Of a stretch of DNA of 29,719 nucleotides, positions 16,459 through 24,344 are shown piece after piece; the stretch's first letter is position 1, and each line of letters begins with the position of its first letter. Where the stretch lies: the NCBI GenBank assembly GCA_900770785.1, contig CAAGLJ010000059.1:1-29719 (forward strand), in the 5' to 3' direction. The translations under genes were made by a program, and so were the position numbers. Below the pieces are notes generated by a model, which did not search any database, was not told where the DNA came from, and saw nothing but the letters and a program-made list of their open reading frames with translations. The stretch comes from Lachnospiraceae bacterium. Its GTDB lineage: Bacteria > Bacillota > Clostridia > Lachnospirales > Lachnospiraceae.

Positions 16459-19320
16459 TCATGCCTGCTTTTCCTTCTGTAAAATCCGGTCAATATAGTG
16501 TCCCGTATAAGACCCCTTTACTTTGGCAACCTTCTCTGGTGTACCGCAGGCTACAACAGTACCGCCCCGATCGCCTCCTTCAGGCCCCATATCGATAATA
16601 TAGTCAGCAGTTTTAATTACATCCAGGTTGTGTTCAATTACCACTACCGTATTTCCACCTTCCGCCAGACGATGAATAATATCAATGAGTTTGTGCACAT
16701 CTGCAAAATGCAGACCCGTTGTCGGCTCATCCAGAATATAGATGGTGTGTCCTGTACTGCGTCTGCTCAGCTCCGTAGCCAGCTTAATCCGCTGCGCCTC
16801 TCCCCCGGATAGGGTGGTTGACGGCTGTCCCAGCTTTACATAGGAGAGTCCCACATCATAAAGGGTCTCAATTTTGCGTCGTATGCTGGGTACTGCTTCA
16901 AAAAAGGAAAGTGCCTCTTCCACCGTCATATCCAGCACATCATAAATGCTTTTTCCCTTGTACTTCACTTCCAGAGTCTCCCTGTTGTATCGTTTGCCCT
17001 GGCATACCTCACAGGGTACATATACATCCGGCAGAAAATGCATTTCAATTTTGATAATACCATCACCGCTGCAGGCTTCGCACCGGCCACCCTTCACATT
17101 GAAGCTGAAACGCCCTTTGCTGTAGCCCTTCGCCTTTGCATCCTGCGTAGCAGCAAACAGATCCCGAATCATATCAAACACGCCGGTATAGGTGGCTGGA
17201 TTGGAGCGGGGAGTTCTTCCGATTGGCGACTGGTCAATATCGATCACCTTATCCAGCTGCTCCACTCCTTCTATACATTTGTGTTTTCCCGCAATGGTTC
17301 TGGCCCGATTCAGCTTTTTTGCCAGGGATTTATAGAGAATCTCGTTTACCAGGGAGCTTTTTCCCGAACCGGAAACACCGGTAACACAGGTAAATACTCC
17401 TGTAGGAATCTTCACTTCCACCTTCTTTAAGTTATTTTCCTGTGCATCCTTAATCACCAGCCATCCCTGGGGTTTCCTTCGGCTTTTGGGAATAGGAATG
17501 CGTATTTTCCCGCTTAAATACTGACCGGTAACGGATTCTTCCACCTCCATGATTTCCTGGGCTGTTCCCTGGGCTACCACCCGGCCTCCGTGACTTCCCG
17601 CACCAGGGCCAATATCCACAATATGATCTGCTGCAAACATGGTATCTTCATCATGCTCCACTACAATCAAAGTATTTCCCATGTCCCTGAGATTCTTCAA
17701 GGTAGCCAACAGCTTGTCGTTATCCCGTTGGTGCAGACCAATGCTTGGCTCATCCAGAATATAGCAAACCCCTACCAGCCCCGATCCAATCTGAGTAGCC
17801 AGACGAATTCGCTGCGCCTCCCCACCGGAAAGAGTACCGGTTGCCCGGGAAAGCGTAAGATAATCCAGTCCCACATCCATTAAAAATCCTACTCTGGCCC
17901 GAATCTCCTTCAATACCCGCTCACCAATCATCTGTTTGGCTGAAGTCAGTTCCATACCGCTTAAAAATTCCTGCAGGTTTTTGATGGATAAATTGGTAAT
18001 CTCATAAATATTTTTGTCGCATACGGTTACTGCCAGAGACTCCCTTTTCAGACGCATGCCTTTACATTCCTTACAGGGAGTAATCCGCATATAGGTCTCA
18101 TATTCTGCTTTGGAGTTTTCAGAATAAGTCTCTCTGTATCTTCTCTCCGTATTGCGGATAAGCCCCTCAAAGGCTACCGGGTAGGTGCCTTCTCCCCGTT
18201 GTCCCTTATAATAGACTTTGATCTCCTTCCCACCGGTGCCGTTAATTAAAATATCCTGTATCTTTTTGGGATACTTCTCAAAGGGCGTATCCAGGTCAAA
18301 GCCGTATTCCTGACAAAGCCCCTGCAAAATAGCGTTACTAAAGCTCTTTCCATCATTACAGGACTGCCAGCCTAAAACCGCAATAGCCCCCTGATTTATG
18401 CTTAAAGATTTATCCGGAATAATCAAATCAATATCAAATTCCATTTTGTAACCCAGACCGAAGCAGCTGGGACAGGCTCCAAAAGGATTGTTGAAGGAAA
18501 AGCTCCTGGGTTCAATTTCATCTACGCTGATTCCACAATCAGGACAGGAAAAGCTCTGACTGAAGGTAAGGGTTTCTCCATCAATAACATCCACCATCAA
18601 AAGTCCCTCTGTCAAATCCAGAACATTTTCAATGGAGTCCGTAAGACGACGGTGGATTCCCTCCTTTACCACCAGACGGTCAACTACGATTTCAATATTG
18701 TGTTTAATATTCTTATCCAGCTTAATCTCTTCTTCCAGCTCATACAGATTACCGTCAATGCGTGCTCTTACATATCCACTTCTTTTGGCCTTTTCCAATA
18801 CCTTGACATGCTCACCCTTTCGGCCTCTTACCACCGGTGCCAGAAGCTGAATCCTTGTACCTTCCGGCATCTCCATTATGTGGTCTACCATCTGATCCAC
18901 CGTCTGTTTGGAAATCTCTTTTCCACACTGGGGACAGTGAGGTGTTCCGATGCGGGCATACAGCAGACGAAAATAGTCATATATTTCTGTAACCGTTCCC
19001 ACTGTGGAACGGGGATTTTTGTTGGTGGATTTCTGGTCAATGGAAATCGCCGGGGACAATCCTTCAATCTTTTCCACATCCGGCTTTTCCATCTGGCCTA
19101 AAAACTGTCTTGCATAAGAGGAAATGGATTCCATGTACCGCCTTTGCCCCTCTGCATAAATCGTATCAAACGCAAGGGAGGATTTGCCAGAACCTGACAA
19201 TCCTGTCAGTACCACAAATTCATTGCGCGGGATGTCTACATCCAGATTTTTTAAATTATGTTCATTGGCTCCCCGGATTCGGATTACTTCCTTTCGGGGA
19301 AGCATTTTTATCTTGTCCAT
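16459..19320 (-). CDS. uvrA: Excinuclease ABC subunit A
   Basis: UvrA is the damage-recognition ATPase of nucleotide excision repair; it loads UvrB at lesions. The 953-residue protein has two ABC ATPase halves. Walker A loops are GLSGSGKS (40-47) and GVSGSGKSSLVNE in the second half; signature motifs TLSGGEAQRI occur in both. Zinc-binding cysteine sets include CPQCGKE, CPDCG...CPSC and CEACSGDG...CEVCQG. Length is standard. GGAG lies nine bases before the ATG. It follows uvrB by 112 bases, and that gap has its own promoter, so uvrA can be made with or without uvrB. Confidence 0.98.
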   Translation of the reverse strand: MDKIKMLPRKEVIRIRGANEHNLKNLDVDIPRNEFVVLTGLSGSGKSSLAFDTIYAEGQRRYMESISSYARQFLGQMEKPDVEKIEGLSPAISIDQKSTNKNPRSTVGTVTEIYDYFRLLYARIGTPHCPQCGKEISKQTVDQMVDHIMEMPEGTRIQLLAPVVRGRKGEHVKVLEKAKRSGYVRARIDGNLYELEEEIKLDKNIKHNIEIVVDRLVVKEGIHRRLTDSIENVLDLTEGLLMVDVIDGETLTFSQSFSCPDCGISVDEIEPRSFSFNNPFGACPSCFGLGYKMEFDIDLIIPDKSLSINQGAIAVLGWQSCNDGKSFSNAILQGLCQEYGFDLDTPFEKYPKKIQDILINGTGGKEIKVYYKGQRGEGTYPVAFEGLIRNTERRYRETYSENSKAEYETYMRITPCKECKGMRLKRESLAVTVCDKNIYEITNLSIKNLQEFLSGMELTSAKQMIGERVLKEIRARVGFLMDVGLDYLTLSRATGTLSGGEAQRIRLATQIGSGLVGVCYILDEPSIGLHQRDNDKLLATLKNLRDMGNTLIVVEHDEDTMFAADHIVDIGPGAGSHGGRVVAQGTAQEIMEVEESVTGQYLSGKIRIPIPKSRRKPQGWLVIKDAQENNLKKVEVKIPTGVFTCVTGVSGSGKSSLVNEILYKSLAKKLNRARTIAGKHKCIEGVEQLDKVIDIDQSPIGRTPRSNPATYTGVFDMIRDLFAATQDAKAKGYSKGRFSFNVKGGRCEACSGDGIIKIEMHFLPDVYVPCEVCQGKRYNRETLEVKYKGKSIYDVLDMTVEEALSFFEAVPSIRRKIETLYDVGLSYVKLGQPSTTLSGGEAQRIKLATELSRRSTGHTIYILDEPTTGLHFADVHKLIDIIHRLAEGGNTVVVIEHNLDVIKTADYIIDMGPEGGDRGGTVVACGTPEKVAKVKGSYTGHYIDRILQKEKQA

Positions 19321-19394
19321 GTTACTAATCTCCAGTTTACTAATCAGTTCATTCAGCCACAGCTGTTCAACACCTTCACAGTTATCTCTGTTCT

Positions 19395-19422
19395 ATTATA
19401 CACATTTGTCCTGTTTAATCAA
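19395..19422 (-). promoter_or_regulatory. Internal promoter for uvrA
   Basis: TTGATT (19417-19422) and a perfect TATAAT (19395-19400) are 16 bases apart on the minus strand, just after the uvrB stop. No LexA-like box overlaps it, so it may provide constitutive UvrA. Confidence 0.6.
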
Positions 19423-19432
19423 CTTGTAATCT

Positions 19433-21451
19433 CTATCCCAAAGTATTCACGCTGCCCTTTACCTCTTCCAGATTCTTACGCAGCTCTGCCATTTTGTCTC
19501 TCAGCACAGCAGCATTCTCGAAATCCAGTTCTGCCGCTGCCTTCCGCATCTGCTTCTCCACTTTGGCAATCAGCTTCTCCAGCTCTTTACGGCTCATGGA
19601 TTCCGGATCTTTGGCAAAGCCTGCCTCTTCTTTGGCAATCTCCTTGGAAATACTGATTAAATCCCGAACCGCTTTTTTAATGGTCTGAGGGGTAATCCCA
19701 TGTTCTTCATTATAAGCCTGCTGCAAAATACGGCGCCGCTTCGTTTCCTCAATGGCCGTATGCATGGAATCAGTAATAGTATCTGCATACATAATTACCC
19801 TGCCTTCGGCATTACGGGCTGCCCGCCCCACCGTCTGAATCAGTGAGGTAGAAGAACGTAAGAAGCCTTCCTTATCGGCGTCCAGGATAGCGACCAGGGA
19901 AATCTCCGGAATATCCAGCCCCTCTCTTAACAGGTTAATTCCCACCAGCACATCAAACACATCCAGACGCATATCCCGGATAATCTGGGCTCTTTCCAGA
20001 GTATCAATATCCGAATGCAGATACTTTACCCGGATGCCCACCTCCTTCATATAGTCTGTCAAATCCTCTGCCATCCTCTTGGTCAGTGTAGTAATCAGAA
20101 TTTTATTATGCTTTTCTACCTCTTTATTTACCTCAGAAATCAAATCATCAATCTGGCCTTCCACCGGTCGTACGTCAATTTCCGGATCCAGAAGTCCCGT
20201 AGGCCGGATAATCTGTTCAGCCCTTAAAAGCTCATGTTCTGCCTCATATTCGTTTGGCGTAGCCGAAACAAAAAGCATCTGGTCAATTTTTTCTTCAAAT
20301 TCGTTAAAATTCAAGGGTCGGTTATCCAAGGCTGAAGGCAGCCGGAAACCATATTCCACCAGGGTGGTCTTTCGGGAACGGTCTCCGGCATACATTCCTC
20401 TCACCTGGGGAATCGTAATATGGGACTCATCCACGATAATCAGATAATCCCCCTGAAAGAAATCCATGAGGCAATAGGGCGTTTCTCCCGGCTGCATACC
20501 GTTCATATGTCGTGAGTAGTTCTCAATACCGGAACAAAAGCCGGTTTCCCTTAACATTTCCACATCAAAATTGGTTCGTTCCGAAATCCTCTGGGCCTCA
20601 ATCAGCTTGTCCTCCCCTTTGAAAAAACGAACCTGCTCCTGACATTCCTTTTCAATTTCCACACAGGCTTTATTAATTTTCTCCTGAGGGATTACATAAT
20701 GGGAGGCAGGAAAGATGGCAATATGCTCCAGGGAAGCATGCATTTTGCCGGTGAGAGGGTCTACCTGCGTGATACGGTCGATTTCATCTCCAAAGAATTC
20801 TACTCTGATCAGATAATCTCCACCTTCCGCCGGATAAATCTCCACCACATCTCCTCTTACCCGGAAGCATCCTCTGCCTACATCCAAATCATTGCGGTTG
20901 TACTGGATGTTGATCAGTTCCCTCAGCACCTGGTCTCTGTCCTTCATCTGCCCCGGGCGCAGAGAAACGATCATACCCTGGTATTCCTCGGGACTACCAA
21001 TACCGTAGATACAGGATACACTGGCCACTACAATAACATCCTTTCTCTCAGACAGAGAGGCCGTTGCGGAAAGACGCAGCTTATCAATTTCTTCATTAAT
21101 AGCTGAGTCTTTGGCTATATAGGTATCCGAGGAAGGTATATAAGCCTCTGGCTGGTAATAATCATAATAAGATACGAAATATTCTACCGCATTTTCCGGA
21201 AAAAATTCCTTGAATTCCCCGTACAGCTGTCCTGCCAGAGTTTTATTATGTGCAATGACCAGCGTCGGCTTATTCAAAGCAGCAATCACATTTGCCATAG
21301 TAAAGGTCTTGCCGGAGCCTGTAACTCCTAGTAAAGTCTGGAATTGATTACCCTCCTTAAAACCATTCACTAGTGCTTCTATTGCTTGAGGCTGGTCCCC
21401 GGTTGGTTGATACTCGCTGTGAAGTTTAAATATACTTTGTTCAGTTTGCAC
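19433..21451 (-). CDS. uvrB: Excinuclease ABC subunit B
   Basis: UvrB is the helicase-like subunit that verifies DNA damage and recruits UvrC. The 672-residue protein has Walker A GVTGSGKT (42-49) and the tyrosine-rich beta-hairpin region with SYYDYYQPEAYIP near 90-105. It also has a VDESH Walker B, the SF2 motif QTVGRAARN, and a C-terminal UVR domain (about 625-660) that binds UvrC. The start is GTG at 21451, with GGAGG seven bases upstream, and the product begins MQTEQSIFKLHSEYQPTGDQ. A LexA-type box and promoter lie about 190-240 bases upstream. Confidence 0.98.
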   Translation of the reverse strand: MQTEQSIFKLHSEYQPTGDQPQAIEALVNGFKEGNQFQTLLGVTGSGKTFTMANVIAALNKPTLVIAHNKTLAGQLYGEFKEFFPENAVEYFVSYYDYYQPEAYIPSSDTYIAKDSAINEEIDKLRLSATASLSERKDVIVVASVSCIYGIGSPEEYQGMIVSLRPGQMKDRDQVLRELINIQYNRNDLDVGRGCFRVRGDVVEIYPAEGGDYLIRVEFFGDEIDRITQVDPLTGKMHASLEHIAIFPASHYVIPQEKINKACVEIEKECQEQVRFFKGEDKLIEAQRISERTNFDVEMLRETGFCSGIENYSRHMNGMQPGETPYCLMDFFQGDYLIIVDESHITIPQVRGMYAGDRSRKTTLVEYGFRLPSALDNRPLNFNEFEEKIDQMLFVSATPNEYEAEHELLRAEQIIRPTGLLDPEIDVRPVEGQIDDLISEVNKEVEKHNKILITTLTKRMAEDLTDYMKEVGIRVKYLHSDIDTLERAQIIRDMRLDVFDVLVGINLLREGLDIPEISLVAILDADKEGFLRSSTSLIQTVGRAARNAEGRVIMYADTITDSMHTAIEETKRRRILQQAYNEEHGITPQTIKKAVRDLISISKEIAKEEAGFAKDPESMSRKELEKLIAKVEKQMRKAAAELDFENAAVLRDKMAELRKNLEEVKGSVNTLG

Positions 21452-21589
21452 AAAACCACCTCCATCATTTGATAATAAAAAGTTCTCCTATAGACCACTT
21501 TTTCATCGTGACACATCTTCCGTTTCTGAAAGGAATCTGCTAAAATAGTCTCACGACGAATGAAAGTCACAAACTCTGTTTTTTCTACT

Positions 21590-21622
21590 GCAAAATCCCA
21601 TATAAACCTAAGTGGATTTTGC
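21590..21622 (-). repeat. Hairpin in the uvrB 5' leader
   Basis: GCAAAATCC (21590-21598) and GGATTTTGC (21614-21622) form a perfect 9-bp stem with a 15-base loop, starting about 10 bases after the predicted transcription start. No T-run follows, so it is not a plain terminator. The leader between promoter and uvrB (21452-21639) has no other clear gene. Confidence 0.5.
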
Positions 21623-21639
21623 ACAACAAATCAGTTCTT

Positions 21640-21668
21640 ATTATAGCACATACATCCAATTTTGTATA
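21640..21668 (-). promoter_or_regulatory. Promoter for uvrB
   Basis: TATACA (21663-21668) and a perfect TATAAT (21640-21645) are 17 bases apart on the minus strand, giving a leader of about 180 bases. Confidence 0.6.
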
Positions 21669-21676
21669 GATACGGG

Positions 21677-21690
21677 CAAACGTTTGTTCT
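21677..21690 (-). promoter_or_regulatory. Candidate LexA (SOS) box upstream of uvrB
   Basis: The minus strand reads AGAACAAACGTTTG. It fits the Gram-positive LexA consensus CGAACRNRYGTTYC at all positions but the first and last. It lies 8 bases upstream of the -35, a less usual place for a repressor site, but uvrBA is a classical SOS operon. Confidence 0.65.
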
Positions 21691-21779
21691 TTTGTTTGTA
21701 TTAAGTTTTTATTAACTGGCAATAAATTCTGATTCTTAACTTCCTGTAAAATTAACTCTCGTCATGTCCAAGCAGCGCA

Positions 21780-21878
21780 TTATTCGTCATCAAAATCTTC
21801 TTCATCCCAGTCTGGATACTGTTGAATACTTCCTTTTGACTTAACTACTATTGTTTCATATAATGGATATCTTATCAC
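21780..21878 (-). CDS. Small acidic ORF, 32 codons
   Basis: A GTG at 21876-21878 is preceded by GGAGGA with seven bases of spacing. It opens a frame encoding MIRYPLYETIVVKSKGSI followed by the acidic end QQYPDWDEEDFDDE, then TAA. The gene lies 49 bases after the ATPase remnant on the same strand. The good ribosome site and the strongly acidic tail argue for a real small protein. I recognise no family. It could be a small partner protein or the end of a lost larger gene. Confidence 0.5.
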   Translation of the reverse strand: MIRYPLYETIVVKSKGSIQQYPDWDEEDFDDE

Positions 21879-21927
21879 TGTAACTTCCTCCTTCTGTATT
21901 GTGCGTATCAGACCTATTACGAGGTTC

Positions 21928-23127
21928 TTACAACTCCAAACTATTTTCTTTTAATAAAAAGTCATAGATACTCATCGTAGTAATTCCATCCTCATCTCTT
22001 GTAACATTTATAACATCTTTCACAACGATAATCTTTTTAAAAGAATCATTTACATTGATGAGAGAAGCCTTTTCCTGAATACGTTTTTCTTCTGTTGGCA
22101 TACTGAACGCTGATTGAATATAATAGCGTTTACTACCGAGGTTTGCTACAAAATCAATTTCCAACTGATTCTTGTACTCTTTACCATTTTCATCTGTTCC
22201 ACGCTTTTCTACAACACCAACATCTACAGAATAACCTCTGCTTCGTAATTCGTTATAAATGATATTCTCCATTAGATGTGTTTCTTTCACTTGTCTGAAT
22301 CCTAATCTTACATTCCTTAATCCCACATCTTCAAAATAATATTTCAACGGTGTGCCGATGTACTTTCTGCCCTTTACATTATAACGATTTGCTTTATTGA
22401 TAATAAAGGCATCTTCCAAATATTCAATATACTGTCTGATTGTATTCAAGCTGATTGTTGACCGAATCGCACTTTTAAATGTGGCTTCAATTTTCGGTGG
22501 ATTCGTCAACGAACCAATAGCAGAAGCCAGAATATTAACTAAATCTTCCAACTCCTGTGTTTTTTCAATATGGTGTCTTTCTATAATATCCTTCAGATAA
22601 GTTTCTTTGAAGAGATTTGTCAAATAGTTAATTTTCTGTTCTTCAGTTTTCATTGTTACGGTAAGTGGAAGACCACCATATACAACATATTCTGCCCATC
22701 CACGGTACATATCACCATCATAGGCTTCCATAAATTCCTTGAAAGTTAATGGGTAAATGTGAATTTCATCGCCTCTTCCTCTAAATTCTGTAATTACATC
22801 TTTGGATAAAAATTTAGAGTTACTTCCGGTTACATATATATCTGCATTCCTAATATGAAGCAGTGAATTTAAAACTTCTTCAAACTCCTGCAGCATCTGC
22901 ACTTCATCAAGCATGATGTAATATTGCTCATCATCTTCTATCAATGATTCAATATAATCTAATATTGTATCTGGATCACGATACTTTTTATTTTTACGTT
23001 GATCCAATTCAATCGTAATGATATGTGATACAGGTACCCCCTGCTCCAACAAATAATTCTTGAAAATATTAAATAGAAGATACGACTTTCCACATCTTCT
23101 GATGATGCACCGAACACAGCTACACTT
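21928..23127 (-). pseudogene. AAA (AAA_14) / DUF4143 ATPase, 5' end lost at the P-loop
   Basis: This family has an N-terminal AAA domain and a C-terminal DUF4143/nuclease-like domain; members are common accessory genes of unclear role. The frame keeps Walker B (YYIMLDEVQML), the sensor-like VTGSNS, the middle FKEFMEAYDG region and the full C-terminus with EIDFVA. It has no credible start. The P-loop reads CIIRRCGKSYLLF (around 23101) instead of the expected GIRRxGKS, so its first glycine and the usual 30 or so preceding residues are missing. The frame meets a stop at 23128-23130, and the only in-frame start is TTG at 23052, inside the domain. The DNA here looks more A/T-rich than the neighbours. 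It is probably a decayed or chimeric gene. Confidence 0.75.
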
Positions 23128-23208
23128 TTATTCATAGCATGAGCCTCCTGTTTTAATTGTTTTTTTGATTTCCTTCACTGCATTTACTCCCTTAACAAAG
23201 GCTGTCAT
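23128..23208 (-). CDS. Possible 26-codon basic ORF behind a palindrome
   Basis: ATG at 23206-23208 opens a frame reading MTAFVKGVNAVKEIKK, continuing through KTGGSCYE to a stop. Its stop overlaps a second ATG (23133-23135) that has AGGAGG eight bases upstream and opens MNKSVAVFGAS before running out of frame into the ATPase remnant. The AGGA before the first ATG is directly adjacent, so initiation there is doubtful. This may be the front of an older operon truncated by the event that damaged the ATPase gene. Confidence 0.3.
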   Translation of the reverse strand: MTAFVKGVNAVKEIKKTIKTGGSCYE

Positions 23209-23213
23209 TCCTT

Positions 23214-23237
23214 TTTAAATGTACAGTACCATTTAAA
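23214..23237. promoter_or_regulatory. 24-bp palindromic operator candidate
   Basis: TTTAAATG (23214-23221) and CATTTAAA (23230-23237) flank TACAGTAC, which gives two direct GTAC half sites. Such a palindrome next to a start codon is typical of a dimeric repressor site; GTAC-containing sites are known for HxlR-type regulators, but no regulator gene is present here. Confidence 0.5.
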
Positions 23238-23254
23238 ATTTCTCTGCAAAACAA

Positions 23255-23286
23255 AAAACGCTGATTCTTGTCTGAATCAACGTTTT
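23255..23286 (-). terminator. Terminator after the 50-residue basic protein
   Basis: AAAACG-c-TGATTC (23255-23267) pairs with GAATCA-a-CGTTTT (23274-23286), with a single C-A mismatch and a six-base loop. TTTTTTGTTTT follows on the minus strand. Confidence 0.82.
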
Positions 23287-23293
23287 AAAATTA

Positions 23294-23446
23294 TTACATT
23301 GGACCTGCCTTCTTTTTCCCTGATTTTGCTTTTCCCTGAATCTCCGGTACAGGTGCTGCATCATTTTTAGGAATATGGGTCTTATGATTACTTTCAGTTC
23401 CATGAGGCTCTTTAGGGTTGGGCCTTCTCATACCTGCCTTAGCCAT
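23294..23446 (-). CDS. Small basic protein, 50 residues
   Basis: This protein starts MAKAGMRRPNPKEPHGTE and ends KAKSGKKKAGPM. It is rich in Lys, Pro, Gly and His, lacks hydrophobic segments and is probably disordered. The frame is open to a GTG at 23491. However, AGGAGGTGAT at 23454-23463, a ten-base match to the 16S rRNA tail, points to the ATG at 23446 despite a spacing of 11 bases from GGAGG. A clean terminator follows, so it is a one-gene unit. I do not recognise a named family; a nucleic-acid-binding or spore-type small protein is only a guess. Confidence 0.7.
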   Translation of the reverse strand: MAKAGMRRPNPKEPHGTESNHKTHIPKNDAAPVPEIQGKAKSGKKKAGPM

Positions 23447-23453
23447 TGGATAA

Positions 23454-23463
23454 ATCACCTCCT
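23454..23463 (-). promoter_or_regulatory. Unusually complete ribosome binding site
   Basis: AGGAGGTGAT on the minus strand matches ten consecutive bases of the 16S rRNA 3'-end complement. It decides the start of the 50-residue protein at 23446 and suggests high expression. Confidence 0.7.
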
Positions 23464-23614
23464 CTCCCGCATTTTCCCAGAACAGCTTCACCTCTTTTTC
23501 CTGTAGAAAACTCTGCTTAAAATCAGTATTTCACACTGCCCATTTTTTATTCTTTCTTTATTCTGGCAAGTTTTGAAAAAACAATTTTTTACAGGAAAAC
23601 GGTTATTTTTTACA

Positions 23615-23643
23615 TTGAAAATTGTCATAAAACAATTTATGCT
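23615..23643 (+). promoter_or_regulatory. Candidate promoter for the membrane protein at 23696
   Basis: TTGAAA (23615-23620) and TATGCT (23638-23643) are 17 bases apart. The spacer contains the inverted repeat ATTGT-N6-ACAAT (23621-23636), a possible operator. It lies about 50 bases before the ATG. Confidence 0.5.
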
Positions 23644-23695
23644 ATTCTCAATTCATAATAGAGTTAAAAATTCTCATGCTGGAAAGGAAGTAAAA

Positions 23696-24331
23696 ATGAG
23701 ACGCCAATTACGTTTTGATATTTGGTTATGCGGTCTGCTATCACTGCTGGCAGCCTATGGTACAGGATATATCGCCAGTCAGTTCAGTAATGCCACCTAT
23801 GATGATTATGCCCAGTCACGGGTGGTTGCCGATGGCGAGACAGGAGGGCTGGCAGGAGAGGATATCCCTCGGGCAATGAGTATAAAAGATTTATTGGACT
23901 ATGACCGTTTTACCATTTCCATCAAAGATAAATACTATTTCAATGATGGAGTGGGTTTCTATAATGGCATGACCCTTATCAATCTTGAACTCCCTTCCGG
24001 GGAACGGGTGGCTGCTTTGATTAACAGCGACAATATCCAGCAAGAAGCCGGTTCAGCTTTGGATGAAATTATCCTTCCTGTGGGATGTGTTGTCTATGAG
24101 GATTTAACACAAAGCGAAGACTTTCTGGCGCAGATTGAGTATGGCTATTCTTTATCTCGCCGCGATTTTTATGTGGATATGAAAGGAGAAGGAGGGACAG
24201 CCAGCAAGGAAGAACGTAGTTCCTCCTTTACCGGAATCACTCAATTTATTACTTTTATCATCTGCTTTCCTATTTTCCATGCCCTGGGCTCAAGACTGGG
24301 AGTATTTCCCTATTTCTTTCCCCCAGAATGA
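23696..24331 (+). CDS. Uncharacterised membrane-anchored protein
   Basis: This 211-residue protein starts MRRQLRFDIW and has one N-terminal membrane segment (about 8-27) and a second near the C-terminus (about 181-197). Residues 28-175 form a soluble region, probably outside the membrane, with mixed beta content (for example INLELPSGERVAALIN). The frame runs back to 23573, but GGAAG five bases before the ATG at 23696 and the promoter at 23615-23643 favour the later start. It is an isolated plus-strand gene converging on trxB with only 13 bases between stops. No family is recognised. Confidence 0.75.
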   Translation: MRRQLRFDIWLCGLLSLLAAYGTGYIASQFSNATYDDYAQSRVVADGETGGLAGEDIPRAMSIKDLLDYDRFTISIKDKYYFNDGVGFYNGMTLINLELPSGERVAALINSDNIQQEAGSALDEIILPVGCVVYEDLTQSEDFLAQIEYGYSLSRRDFYVDMKGEGGTASKEERSSSFTGITQFITFIICFPIFHALGSRLGVFPYFFPPE

Positions 24332-24344
24332 AAAAGAATACTGT

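Noticed and set aside
19325..19350. TTACTAATC repeated twice before uvrA
   Set aside because: Two short copies in an A/T-rich leader next to the ribosome site; not enough to call an operator or mobile-element scar.
21379..21624. 81-codon minus-strand frame in the uvrB leader
   Set aside because: It starts at GTG inside the leader hairpin without a ribosome site and overlaps the start of uvrB in another frame.
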